Assembly: GCF_008923365.1 (NCBI RefSeq)
Contig: NZ_WBMR01000025.1
Coordinates: 1 to 64,000, forward strand
DNA length: 64,000 nt
Source of the DNA: Actinomadura montaniterrae
GTDB lineage: Bacteria; Actinomycetota; Actinomycetes; Streptosporangiales; Streptosporangiaceae
Direction of reading: 5' to 3'
Made by a program: the position numbers and the translations under genes. The notes beneath the pieces were generated by a model that searched no databases, was not told the origin of the DNA, and saw only the letters and a list, made by a program, of their open reading frames with translations. This document shows positions 25,130 through 34,009 of this stretch, piece after piece. Each line of letters opens with the position of its first letter. Position 1 is the first letter of the stretch.

Positions 25130-25858
25130 ATGACCGGGATGATGGGCGGGTTTATCAGGCGGTACCCGATGCCGCTGACGTTCCTGGGCCTGTTCGCGGC
25201 CATGTGGCTGGTGCAGGCCGTCCTGCTGCCGCCGGCGGCGCAGCGCGCCGTCGTCGCGTGGACCAGCACCAACCTGGCGAACCTCGCGGTCGACCCGGTC
25301 GGCACGATGGTCGCCTCGGCGTTCGTCGCCGAGGGGTCGCAGGGCGCGCTGCTGGTCGTCGCGGTGCTCGGGCTGTTCCCCGTCGTGCGGCGGTTCGGCA
25401 ACGCGCGCGCGGTGGTGCTCGTCGCGGTCTCGCACGTCGCCGGCACGCTGATCAGCCAGGGCATCGCGTTCGTGCGGCTGGAGGCCGGCCTGCTGTCGGA
25501 CTCCGTCCGGACGATCTCCGACGTCGGCCCGTCCTACGTGCTGTGCGCGGCGCTCGTCGCCGCGATCCTCTACGGGCGCGGCCGGATCCGCCGGCTGCTG
25601 GCCTTCGGCGCCTGGGTCTCGCTCCTGCCGTTCCTGTTCGACGGCCTGCTCTCGCTGGAGGTCGCCGCCGTCGGGCACCTGGTGGCCATGCTCAGCGGCG
25701 CGCTGGTCGGCGGCGTGCTGCTGCTGCGCGAGCGCCGCCGCGTCGCGGGCGCCACGCCCGTCGCCGACGTCATCGAGGCCGCCGAGGCCAAGGCGGCGCA
25801 CGCGGTGCAGGAGGTTCAGGACTCCCTCAAACCCGGCCCAACCCCCTCCGAAGCCTGA
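25130..25858 (+). CDS. Rhomboid-like integral membrane protein
   Basis: 242 residues with about six hydrophobic segments. DVGPSYVLCAALVAAILY carries a GxS-type serine at the start of one helix and AVGHLVAMLSGALVGG a His in the last, as in rhomboid serine proteases, so an intramembrane protease or a rhomboid pseudoprotease is plausible. Short soluble C-terminal tail rich in Ala/Glu. The ATG at 25130 was preferred; the frame upstream to 24929 crosses the terminator. The downstream neighbour is convergent. Confidence 0.65.
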   Translation: MTGMMGGFIRRYPMPLTFLGLFAAMWLVQAVLLPPAAQRAVVAWTSTNLANLAVDPVGTMVASAFVAEGSQGALLVVAVLGLFPVVRRFGNARAVVLVAVSHVAGTLISQGIAFVRLEAGLLSDSVRTISDVGPSYVLCAALVAAILYGRGRIRRLLAFGAWVSLLPFLFDGLLSLEVAAVGHLVAMLSGALVGGVLLLRERRRVAGATPVADVIEAAEAKAAHAVQEVQDSLKPGPTPSEA

Positions 25859-25886
25859 CGCCGCGAGCGCCCGCCTGAGGTGCGGG

Positions 25887-27143
25887 TCAGCTCTGGCCGG
25901 GCTCGGGCGCGGGGTTGGACGTGGGGCTCGGGCCCGGCGTACCGGTCGCGGGCGGGTCGGACGGGGTGTCCGGCGGCGTCGTGGGGTCGGTCGAGCCGTC
26001 GTCCGGCGGGGTCGTGGGGTCGGGGCTGCCGGAGTCCGGGGGAGTGGTCGGCGTGCCGGAGTCGGGCGGCGTCGCCGGGGACGTGTCGCCGGGCTTGCTC
26101 GGAGTGCCGCTCCCGGGCTCGTCGCCGTTCGACGGCGACGAACCGACGGGCGAGTCGGCCGGGGTGCCCGGAGTGGCCGGCGAGCCCGGCGCGGTGCGCT
26201 GGCCCGGAGCGCCACCGGCGGGCGTCGGCTGCCCGTCGAACGCGCTGGTCACCGGGTTCTTCGACGGGTCGGCCTTGTCGCCGGTCGCCCGCTCGGAGCC
26301 GGTGAGGCCGGGCGGCGGGCTGTCGGTGACCTTGGTCGTCTTCGCCGACGCGGGGTCGGTGCGCCCGCTGCCCGCGGTCGGGACGAGGGACGCGGCGCCG
26401 CCGCCCTTCGCGGTGGGCCAGGACGCCAGCAGGCCGATGACGGCGGCCGCGGACGCGGCGACGCCCGCGACGGCGCCGAGGCCCTTGGACCACACGCCGC
26501 GCCGCTCCCGCGGCTTGCGGCCGTCGTCGCCGATGACGACGAGCGGGCTCGGGGCGGCGACGCTCGGCAGCGGCCGGTCGGCCTCCGCCTCGCACGCGGC
26601 GAGGACCTGGTCGCGCAGCCAGCCGGGCGCCTGCGCGGGCGCGCGCTTGGCGAGCAGCTGCGGTAGCCGTCCCTTCTCGAACGCGGCGATCAGCTCCAGC
26701 TGCGGCCCAGCGGAGCCGCGCATCAGCGTGTCGAGGACGGCGCGCTCCAGCCGGGACCGCGCGGCGTTCAGCAGCTGGACGACGGTGTCGGGCGCGAGGC
26801 CGAGGACGCGGGCGATGTCGGGGGTCTCCAGCCACTCGCCGGCCCACAGCAGCAGGACCTCGCGGTGGTCGGCGCGCAGCGAGCCCGCGGCGCGCACCAG
26901 CGGGTCGGGGTCGGCGAACGGCAGGCCGCCGGGCATGGGGCCGAAGGCGCCGCGCTCGGCGCAGGCGGTGCGGGACAGGGAGTAGAGCCAGAGCACGCTG
27001 TCGCCCCGCGGCGGCTGGTGCACCGCCGCGGCGAAGGTGTCCCCGACCGCCGCCGCCGCGAGCTGGTCGCCGACGAGCGACCAGCAGTAGGCGTACAGGC
27101 GGGCGGCGTGCGCGTCGTAGAGCGAGCCCAGGTCGCCGCGCAT
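25887..27143 (-). CDS. ECF sigma factor with membrane anchor and Pro/Ser/Thr-rich tail
   Basis: 418 residues. The first 155 form an ECF sigma factor: region 2 (YDAHAARLYAYCWSLVGDQLA) and region 4 (ADHREVLLLWAGEWLETPDI; ARVLGLAPDTVVQLLNAAR). After about residue 180 come a basic linker (KPRERRGVWSKG), one membrane helix (GAVAGVAASAAAVIGLLA, near 225) and a 150-residue low-complexity tail with PPDSGTP/PPDDGSTDP repeats that should lie outside the cell. No separate anti-sigma gene is adjacent. RBS GGGAGGT precedes the ATG. Confidence 0.75.
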   Translation of the reverse strand: MRGDLGSLYDAHAARLYAYCWSLVGDQLAAAAVGDTFAAAVHQPPRGDSVLWLYSLSRTACAERGAFGPMPGGLPFADPDPLVRAAGSLRADHREVLLLWAGEWLETPDIARVLGLAPDTVVQLLNAARSRLERAVLDTLMRGSAGPQLELIAAFEKGRLPQLLAKRAPAQAPGWLRDQVLAACEAEADRPLPSVAAPSPLVVIGDDGRKPRERRGVWSKGLGAVAGVAASAAAVIGLLASWPTAKGGGAASLVPTAGSGRTDPASAKTTKVTDSPPPGLTGSERATGDKADPSKNPVTSAFDGQPTPAGGAPGQRTAPGSPATPGTPADSPVGSSPSNGDEPGSGTPSKPGDTSPATPPDSGTPTTPPDSGSPDPTTPPDDGSTDPTTPPDTPSDPPATGTPGPSPTSNPAPEPGQS

Positions 27144-27375
27144 GTGACCTCCCGGTCGTCTCCGCTGCTGGCACCGGATGGCACAAAACCGTGCATACCG
27201 GTCGGTAGCGGGACTCTAGCGCCTCGAGTCAACCGGTGAGAAGCCAGGGTGTGAACATCGTGTCGAATAGCACGGAAAGTAATCACTTCGACGGCAGACG
27301 GTCATGTTCACCCAGATTTAAGGAAGTTCCCGAAAATTAGCGGATTCCTGATCCGGTTCAGCAGGGAAGGATTCG

Positions 27376-27395
27376 AACTCGTTATCGAGTTTTTT
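27376..27395 (+). promoter_or_regulatory. Hairpin and U-tract in the egtA leader
   Basis: AACTCG-TTAT-CGAGTT followed by TTTT ends 11 bases before the egtA GTG start and directly before its GGGAGG ribosome site. It looks like a small intrinsic terminator and could act as an attenuator or a block to upstream readthrough. Confidence 0.4.
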
Positions 27396-27406
27396 CGGGA
27401 GGTCGC

Positions 27407-28696
27407 GTGCCACGGCTCACCGAGGACGGCGTCTACCAGCACATTTACGGCGTCTGCTTCAAGACCGGCCCACCCGGGACGGTCGGTGCCGAGACCGAGT
27501 GGTTCGTCGTCGACGCCGCCGACAAGGCGGCCCACGTGCCCGCGCGGCGGGTGCGGATGCTCGTCGACGAGGCGGGGCCGCCGCCCGGCGGAAGCGCCGT
27601 CACCTACGAACCCGGGGGGCAACTGGAACTGAGCTCCGCGCCGTTCCACGGCGTTTCCGAACTGCATTCGGCGCTCGCCGGGGACATCGCGCACGTGCGG
27701 GACGCGCTCGCCCCGGCCGGGCTGGACCTCGTCGGCCACGGAGTCGACCCCGTCCGGCTGCCGCGGTTCCAGGCCGAGCACCCCCGCTACGGGTGCATGC
27801 GCGACTACTTCAGCGCGGGCGGGTTCGCCGACGCCGGGCTCGCGATGATGTGCTCGACCGCGTCCGTCCAGGTCTGCCTGGACATCGGCGCCGACCGCGC
27901 CGACGCGGCCCGCCGCTGGCGGCTCACGCACGCGCTCGGGCCCCTGCTCATCGCCGCGTTCGCCAACTCGCCGCTGAAGGCGGGCCGCCGCACCGGGCTG
28001 CGCTCGTCCCGGCAGGCCATCTGGACCGAGCTGGACCCGTGCCGCACCCTGCCGGTGCTGCGCGACGGCGCCGACGCCGACCCCGCCGAGGCGTGGACGC
28101 GGTACGCGCTGGACGCGCGGGTCATGCTGGTCAAGACCGCGTCGGGGGAGTGGGTGTCCGACCCCGGCATGTCCTTCAAGGAATGGCTGGACAAGGGCGA
28201 GCCGGGCCCGGAGGACCTGGACTACCACCTGTCCACGCTGTTCCCGCCGGTCCGGCCGCGCGGCTGGCTGGAACTCCGGATGATCGACGCGCTGCCGGCC
28301 CGGTACTGGCCGGTGCCCGTCGCGGTCGCCGCCGCGCTGCTGGACGACCCGGCCGCGTCCCGCGCCGCCGAGGAGGCCGCCGAACCGGTCGCGCGGCTGT
28401 GGGCGGAGGCGGCCCGCTTCGGGCTCGCCGACCCGGCGCTGGCCGCCGCCGCGCGCACCTGCTTCACGGCCGCGCTGGACGCGCTGCCCCGGATGGGCGC
28501 GGACGGTCTCGTCCCGCTGGTGGAGGAGTACGCGCGCCGGTACGTCGAGCGCGGGCGCACCCCCGCCGACGATGGACCGGCCCGCAACGGCTCCGCCCAC
28601 GCGGGTTCCGCCCACGCGGGTTCCGCCCACGACGCCCACCGGCCCCACGATGCTCCCACCACGACGTCCGAGGAGGACCCGACATGGCCCCGCTGA
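27407..28696 (+). CDS. egtA: EgtA, glutamate-cysteine ligase of ergothioneine synthesis
   Basis: 429 residues of the GCS2-like family: GAETEWFVVDA near residue 28, VTYEPGGQLELSSAP near 65, and ARVMLVKTASGEWVSDPGMS are conserved. It makes gamma-glutamylcysteine, the sulphur donor used by EgtB. GTG start with GGGAGG upstream. The last 30 residues are low-complexity and contain an imperfect AGSAH repeat. The stop lies 13 bp inside egtB. Confidence 0.92.
   Translation: MPRLTEDGVYQHIYGVCFKTGPPGTVGAETEWFVVDAADKAAHVPARRVRMLVDEAGPPPGGSAVTYEPGGQLELSSAPFHGVSELHSALAGDIAHVRDALAPAGLDLVGHGVDPVRLPRFQAEHPRYGCMRDYFSAGGFADAGLAMMCSTASVQVCLDIGADRADAARRWRLTHALGPLLIAAFANSPLKAGRRTGLRSSRQAIWTELDPCRTLPVLRDGADADPAEAWTRYALDARVMLVKTASGEWVSDPGMSFKEWLDKGEPGPEDLDYHLSTLFPPVRPRGWLELRMIDALPARYWPVPVAVAAALLDDPAASRAAEEAAEPVARLWAEAARFGLADPALAAAARTCFTAALDALPRMGADGLVPLVEEYARRYVERGRTPADDGPARNGSAHAGSAHAGSAHDAHRPHDAPTTTSEEDPTWPR
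28586..28630 (+). repeat. 15-bp tandem repeat in the 3' end of egtA
   Basis: Two identical GCGGGTTCCGCCCAC units at 28601 and 28616, preceded by a degenerate third unit, encoding (N/A)GSAH three times in the disordered C-terminus. Likely prone to copy-number change without harming the enzyme. Confidence 0.8.
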
Positions 28697-30081
28697 GCTC
28701 CCCGGGCCCCATCGCCGAGCACGACGAGGACGCGCTGAAGGACCTGATCGCCGAGGAGCTCGGCGGCGTGCGCGCCCGCAGCTTCGGCCTCACCACCGAC
28801 GTCCTCGACGGGGACGACCTCACCTCGCAGGTGTCGCCGCTGATGTCGCCGCTGGTCTGGGACCTGGCGCACGTCGGCAACTACGAGGAGTTGTGGCTGC
28901 TGCGGGCCGCCGCGGGCGCCGACCCGATGCGCCCCGAGATCGACGGCCTGTACGACGCGTTCGAGCACCCGCGCGCCGAGCGGCCGTCGCTGCCGCTGCT
29001 GCCGCCGGACGAGGCGCGCGCCTACATCGGCACGGTGCGCGCCAAGGTGCTGGACGCGCTGCCGTCCGTGCGGTTCGACACGGCGGACCCGCTGACGTCC
29101 GGCGGGTTCGTGTACGGGATGGTCGTCCAGCACGAGCACATGCACGACGAGACGATGCTGGCGACGCACCAGCTCCGCAAGGGTGCTCCCGCCCTGCTCG
29201 ACCCGGTCGCGGAGGCCTTGCAGAAGCCCGCCGCCGCGTCCGGGGCCGATGAGGTGCTGATCCCGGCCGGCCCGTTCGAGATGGGCACGTCGGACGAACC
29301 GTGGGCGTACGACAACGAGCGTCCGGGCCACATGGTCGACCTGCCCGCCTACTACATCGACGTGGAGCCCGTCACCAACGCCGCCTACCTCGCCTTCATG
29401 GAGGCGGGCGGCTACGACGACCCGCGCTGGTGGACGTCCGCCGGCTGGGAGTGGCGCAACACGAGCGGCAAGCGCGCCCCCGCGTTCTGGTCGAGGGAAG
29501 GAGGGCAGTGGCTGCGGCGCCGGTTCGGGCGTACCGAGCCCGTTCCGCCGCGCGAACCCGTCCAGCACGTGTGCTGGTACGAGGCGGACGCCTACGCGCG
29601 GTGGGCCGGCAAGCGCCTCCCCACGGAGGCGGAGTGGGAGAAGGCCGCGCGCTGGGACCCCGCCGTACAGCGGTCCCGGAAGTTCCCTTGGGGCGACGTG
29701 TACGAGGAGGGCCGCGCCAACCTCGGCCAGCGGCTGCTGCGCCCGTCCGACGCCGGTTCCTACGCATCCGGTGCGTCGGCCTACGGGGTCCGGCAGCTCA
29801 TCGGCGACGTGTGGGAGTGGACGTCGTCGGACTTCCACGGCTACCCGGGGTTCCGCTCGTTCCCCTACAAGGAGTACTCCGAAGTGTTCTTCGGCCCTGA
29901 CTACAAGGTCTTGCGGGGCGGCTCATGGGCGACGCACCCGCTCGCCATACGCGGCTCGTTCCGCAACTGGGACTACCCGATCCGGCGGCAGATCTTCTCC
30001 GGGTTCCGCTGCGCGCGTTCCGCCGTTGCCGGGGGGCGTGGGGGGTCGTCCCCCCACAGGGCACAGGCGGGTGAGTCCTGA
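28684..30081 (+). CDS. egtB: EgtB, hercynine sulfoxide synthase
   Basis: 465 residues. An N-terminal DinB-like domain carries the iron ligands (DLAHVGNYEE near residue 60 and QHEHMHDET near 145), and a C-terminal formylglycine-generating-type sulfatase-modifying domain spans about residues 185-450 (WEWRNTSGKRAPAFW; GDVWEWTSSDFHGYPGF; GFRCARS). It joins gamma-glutamylcysteine to hercynine with O2. The ATG at 28684 overlaps egtA by 13 bp. Confidence 0.95.
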   Translation: MAPLSSPGPIAEHDEDALKDLIAEELGGVRARSFGLTTDVLDGDDLTSQVSPLMSPLVWDLAHVGNYEELWLLRAAAGADPMRPEIDGLYDAFEHPRAERPSLPLLPPDEARAYIGTVRAKVLDALPSVRFDTADPLTSGGFVYGMVVQHEHMHDETMLATHQLRKGAPALLDPVAEALQKPAAASGADEVLIPAGPFEMGTSDEPWAYDNERPGHMVDLPAYYIDVEPVTNAAYLAFMEAGGYDDPRWWTSAGWEWRNTSGKRAPAFWSREGGQWLRRRFGRTEPVPPREPVQHVCWYEADAYARWAGKRLPTEAEWEKAARWDPAVQRSRKFPWGDVYEEGRANLGQRLLRPSDAGSYASGASAYGVRQLIGDVWEWTSSDFHGYPGFRSFPYKEYSEVFFGPDYKVLRGGSWATHPLAIRGSFRNWDYPIRRQIFSGFRCARSAVAGGRGGSSPHRAQAGES

Positions 30082-30816
30082 GTGTGCCGTCATCTCGGTT
30101 ACCTCGGTCCCGAGAGGACCCTGCACTCGCTCATCTACGAGGGGGAGTACTCCCTTGAGCACCAGGCGTACGCGCCGCGCATGACGCAAGGGAACCTGCT
30201 GAACGCCGACGGGTACGGCGCCGGTTGGTACGCCGGCGGCGCCGCGGTCCGGTTCCGCCGGGCCCAGCCGCTCTGGACCGACCAGTCGTTCCGCGAGATC
30301 GCGGGCGCCGTCCGCGCGTCCTGCGCCGTCGCGGCGATCCGCTCGGCGACCGTCGGGTTCCCCGTGGACGAGTCGTGCGCGCAGCCGTTCCGCGAGGGCA
30401 CCTGGCTGTTCAGCCACAACGGCAAGGTCGAGGGGTTCGCCGGCGTCGAGGCCAAGCTCCGCGAGCTCGCCGGCGACCTCGCCGGGGTGCCGGACGCCCG
30501 CGCCCCGCTCGACTCCGCGCCGCTGTTCGCCATCGCCGTCCGGCACTGGCGCGACGGCGCGTCCCTGGGCGAGGGCCTCGCCGCCGTCGTCGCAGCCGTC
30601 ACCGGCCTCACCGGCGGCCGCTACAACCTGCTCGCCTCCGACGGGACGGCCCTCGCCGCCACCACCTGGGGCGACTCCCTGTTCGTCCGCGAGGACGCGG
30701 ACGCGATCCGGATCGTCTCCGAACCGCTGGACGACCGGCCCGGCTGGCGGCCCGTCCCGGACCGCTCGCTCGTCACCGCCGGACCCGCGTCCGGTGTTCG
30801 CATAGACCCACTGTAG
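30082..30816 (+). CDS. egtC: EgtC, gamma-glutamyl hercynylcysteine sulfoxide amidohydrolase
   Basis: 244-residue class-II glutamine amidotransferase. The Ntn nucleophile Cys is the second codon (GTG-TGC, protein MCRHLGYLG), LFSHNGKVEGF and the DGYGAGWYA segment complete the active site. It removes the glutamyl group from the EgtB product. The start follows the egtB TGA with no gap. Confidence 0.94.
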   Translation: MCRHLGYLGPERTLHSLIYEGEYSLEHQAYAPRMTQGNLLNADGYGAGWYAGGAAVRFRRAQPLWTDQSFREIAGAVRASCAVAAIRSATVGFPVDESCAQPFREGTWLFSHNGKVEGFAGVEAKLRELAGDLAGVPDARAPLDSAPLFAIAVRHWRDGASLGEGLAAVVAAVTGLTGGRYNLLASDGTALAATTWGDSLFVREDADAIRIVSEPLDDRPGWRPVPDRSLVTAGPASGVRIDPL

Positions 30817-30825
30817 GAGGACCAC

Positions 30826-31782
30826 GTGGACCGGTTCCTGACCGCCGACGACCTCGCCAAGACGCTCCGACAGGACGTCCGGGAGGGGCTCGCCGGCACG
30901 CCGAAGACCCTGCCGCCCAAGTGGTTCTACGACGAGCGCGGCAGCGCGCTCTTCGAGGAGATCACCAAGCTGGAGGAGTACTACCCGACCCGCCGCGAGC
31001 GCGAGATCCTCACCGCCCGCGCCCCCGAGATCGCCGCGATCACCGGTGCCCGCACCCTGCTGGAACTGGGCGCCGGGTCGGGGGAGAAGACCCGGCTGCT
31101 GCTCGGCGCGCTCGCCGGGACGCTGCGCGCCTACGTCCCCGTCGACGTCAGCGGCGACTTCCTGGAGGAGGCCGCCGCCGGGATCGCCGCCGACCATCCC
31201 GGCCTCACCGTCCGGACCGTCGTCGCCGACTACGAGCAGCACCTGCACCTGCTGCCCGCCGGGGAGCGCCGGCTGGTCGCCTTCCTCGGCGGGACGATCG
31301 GCAACATGCCGCCCGCCGCCCGCATCGGCTTCCTCGGCGGGCTGCGCGCCACCATGGACGACGGCGACTTCCTGCTGCTCGGCGCCGACCTCGTCAAGGA
31401 CCCCGGACGCCTCGTCCGCGCCTACGACGACGCGGCCGGCGTCACCGCCGAGTTCAACAAGAACGTCCTGTCGGTGATCAACCGGGAACTGGACGCCGAC
31501 TTCGACCCGGACGCGTTCGAGCACGTCGCCGTCTGGGACGGCACCGACGAGTGGATCGAGATGCGGCTCCGCTCCACCCGCGACCAGGACGTCCGCGTCG
31601 GCGGCCTCGACCTGGACGTCCACTTCGCCGCGGGCGAGGAGATGCGCACCGAGATCTCCGCGAAGTTCCGCCGCGAGCGCCTCGCGTCCGAACTGGGGGC
31701 CGCCGGCATGGAACCGGCCGAGTTCTGGACCGACGAGGCCGGCGACTTCTCCCTCACCCTGGCCCGCCCCGCCCGCCCCTGA
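30826..31782 (+). CDS. egtD: EgtD, histidine N-alpha-methyltransferase
   Basis: 318 residues: PPKWFYDERGSALFEEITKLEEYYPTRRE-type N-terminus (first 20 residues of that motif start near 25), SAM-binding LLELGAGSGEKTRLLL near 80, GGTIGNMPP near 155, and the histidine-binding FNKNVLSVINRELDADF near 210. It trimethylates histidine to hercynine, the committed step. Last gene of the egt operon; the PLP lyase egtE is not in this window. Confidence 0.96.
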   Translation: MDRFLTADDLAKTLRQDVREGLAGTPKTLPPKWFYDERGSALFEEITKLEEYYPTRREREILTARAPEIAAITGARTLLELGAGSGEKTRLLLGALAGTLRAYVPVDVSGDFLEEAAAGIAADHPGLTVRTVVADYEQHLHLLPAGERRLVAFLGGTIGNMPPAARIGFLGGLRATMDDGDFLLLGADLVKDPGRLVRAYDDAAGVTAEFNKNVLSVINRELDADFDPDAFEHVAVWDGTDEWIEMRLRSTRDQDVRVGGLDLDVHFAAGEEMRTEISAKFRRERLASELGAAGMEPAEFWTDEAGDFSLTLARPARP

Positions 31783-31792
31783 CCCGGCGAGG

Positions 31793-32557
31793 TCAGGCCG
31801 GACGGCGCAGTGCGTGGGCCAGGCCCAGGCGCTTGATGTCGGCGGCGAGGCGGGTCGCCACGTAGCGGTGGCCCGCCTCGTCCGGGTGCGTCCCGTCCCG
31901 CTTGATGTACTGCGGCGCGTTGCCCCGGCGGGTCAGCCGGTTCCCGGTGATCCACCGCTCCGCGAGCGGGTCGACGAACGGGACCGCCATCTGCGTCGCG
32001 AGGTTCCGGAGCGCGTTGCGGACGCCCAGCTCATTGGGCGGCGGCGTGTCGTTGCCCCACAGCGGCCCCATCAGCACGAGATGCGTGCCGGGCCACCGCT
32101 GCCGCGCCCGTTCGAGCAGCGCGCGCGCCGCCGCCGCGACGCGCGGCGGCGGGACCCGCCAGTCGTTGTGCCCGCCCGACACGATCAGCAGGTCGGGCGC
32201 GGGCCGCCAGCCGAGCTGGCTCTCGAACAGCTGCAGGAACGCCTGCCCGGCGACCGTCTTCACGAAGCCGGTGCCGGCCCGTCCCGCCACGACGACCTGC
32301 CAGCCCAGCAGCCGCCCGGTCGCCGACGCGTACGTCGTCTCCGGCTGGACGCCGCGGTCCCCGACCGTGTAGCTGTCGCCGAGGAAGAACACCACCGACG
32401 GCCGCGGGACCGGCTTCTTCGCGGCCGGGCCGTCCGCCCGGGCCGTCCGCGGGCCGGTCCCGCCGGTGCCGCCGCAGCCGGCCAGCAGGGGCAGGCCGAG
32501 CAGGCCGAGGCACAGCAGTAGGGTCGCCGCGCCGCGTCGGGCGCGGCGAGATGTCAT
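31793..32557 (-). CDS. SGNH/GDSL hydrolase lipoprotein
   Basis: 254 residues. A lipoprotein signal peptide ends in the lipobox LLAGC (Cys near 27). Block I is FFLGDSYTVGD (nucleophile Ser), block III is GGHND, and block V is DGTHPDEAGH with the catalytic Asp and His. Extracytoplasmic esterase or lipase of unknown substrate. It is convergent with egtD and probably unrelated to it. Confidence 0.87.
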   Translation of the reverse strand: MTSRRARRGAATLLLCLGLLGLPLLAGCGGTGGTGPRTARADGPAAKKPVPRPSVVFFLGDSYTVGDRGVQPETTYASATGRLLGWQVVVAGRAGTGFVKTVAGQAFLQLFESQLGWRPAPDLLIVSGGHNDWRVPPPRVAAAARALLERARQRWPGTHLVLMGPLWGNDTPPPNELGVRNALRNLATQMAVPFVDPLAERWITGNRLTRRGNAPQYIKRDGTHPDEAGHRYVATRLAADIKRLGLAHALRRPA

Positions 32558-32768
32558 GGAGGACCACCAATAGTCGGGTGAGAATGCACCGGTATCTTAC
32601 TGATCCCCTCCCGCCCCACGCGCCCGTCGCGCGAAACCCCCCGCCCCTCCTTCCCGCGTGATCCCGGGGCGGTCCGGCGCGGCGGGCCATCCCCGGCTAC
32701 ACCCGCCGTTCACCGGGTCCTCACGCCGCGTCCCGCGCCGCGCAACCCGTCCCCGAGAGGGTTCCGCG

Positions 32769-33914
32769 GTGACCCCCCGACGCCCGCGGCTCCGCGAACT
32801 CGACCTGCTCCGCTTCCTGGCGGCGACCGCCGTCGTGCTGTACCACTTCACCGGCTTCGGCGGCGCGGGGCCGTGGCCGGAGCGCGCGCGGGACGTCTTC
32901 CCCGCGCTGGGGGCGGTCACCCGGTACGGCTACCTCGGCGTCGACCTGTTCTTCGTCATCAGCGGCTTCGTGATCCTCATGAGCGCGTGGGGCCGCTCGC
33001 CCGGCGAGTTCGGCATCTCGCGCCTGGTGCGGCTGATGCCGGCGTACTGGGCGAGCGTGCTGCTCGGCGCCGTCGTGTACGCGGTGTTCCGGCAGGGGCA
33101 CGGCGTCCCCGGGCTCGTCGTGCCGAACCTGACGATGCTCCAGGGCGGCCTCGGCATCCAGAACGTCGACGCCGTCTACTGGACGCTCTGGGTGGAGATG
33201 CACTTCTACGTCCTGGTGGCGGTCCTCGCCGGGATCGGCATCACGTACCGGTCGTGCCTGGTCTTCATGGCGGCGTGGATGTTCGGCGGCGTCTTCGCCG
33301 ACGAGGCCGGAAGCAAGTTCCTGCAGATCATGCTGGTGCCGACGTGGAGCCCGTACTTCATCGCCGGGATGGCGCTGTACATGATCCACCGGTTCGGGCC
33401 GACGCTGCTGCTGTGGGGATACGTCGCGGTGTCCTACCTGCTGGCGCTGCACTGGGGCGGCTGGCGCGCGGACGGCGCGTTCAAGGGCTCCGCCCACCTG
33501 CCCGTCGCGGCCGCCGTCACCGGCATCTTCCTCGTGATGATCCTCGTCGCGACGGGCCGGCTGGGCTGGGTGCGGTGGCGCGGCCTGACCGTCCTCGGGG
33601 CGCTGACGTACCCGCTCTACCTCGTCCATTCGCAGCTCGCTCTGCCGCTGCTGGACGCGCTGTACCCAGGGATGAACCGGTGGGCCGCGCTCGCCGCCGT
33701 CATCGCGGCGTCCCTGGCGCTCGCCTACGCGGTGCATCGCCTGGTGGAACGGCCCGGCGCGGCGTGGATGCGGGCCCGGCTGCTGGCGTCGCTGGAGCCG
33801 ATGCGCGCCATGAAGCGGCCTCCGGCCGGGGACCCGCCCGCAGCGGACGCGCCTGTCGAAGACGTGCCCGCCCCGCGCGCCCCCGAGGCGGAGCCGGAAC
33901 TCGCCACCCGCTGA
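32769..33914 (+). CDS. Membrane acyltransferase (OafA/YrhL, acyltransferase-3 family)
   Basis: 381 residues with about ten hydrophobic segments. RELDLLRFLAATAVVLYHFT carries the family's conserved Arg and His (helix 1), GYLGVDLFFVISGFVI follows, and TLWVEMHFYV supplies the later catalytic-region residues. Transfers acyl groups to surface glycans or secondary metabolites in characterised relatives. GTG start at 32769 with GAGAGGG upstream; the frame runs back to 32658. The soluble C-terminal tail is rich in Pro/Ala. Confidence 0.85.
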   Translation: MTPRRPRLRELDLLRFLAATAVVLYHFTGFGGAGPWPERARDVFPALGAVTRYGYLGVDLFFVISGFVILMSAWGRSPGEFGISRLVRLMPAYWASVLLGAVVYAVFRQGHGVPGLVVPNLTMLQGGLGIQNVDAVYWTLWVEMHFYVLVAVLAGIGITYRSCLVFMAAWMFGGVFADEAGSKFLQIMLVPTWSPYFIAGMALYMIHRFGPTLLLWGYVAVSYLLALHWGGWRADGAFKGSAHLPVAAAVTGIFLVMILVATGRLGWVRWRGLTVLGALTYPLYLVHSQLALPLLDALYPGMNRWAALAAVIAASLALAYAVHRLVERPGAAWMRARLLASLEPMRAMKRPPAGDPPAADAPVEDVPAPRAPEAEPELATR

Positions 33915-34009
33915 CCGTCCGGCCCCGGCGGCCTTATGTTTGTCGGTCATGGCCATAGGGGTGGACGCTGCGGCGGTGGCTGGACCGCGGCCTGTACAGG
34001 CGCGTCGCC

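Noticed and set aside
25915-26110. Repeats in the sigma-factor tail as a CRISPR or microsatellite
   Set aside because: They are degenerate codon-level repeats encoding PPDSG-type protein sequence, with no spacers. No CRISPR array was seen anywhere in the window.
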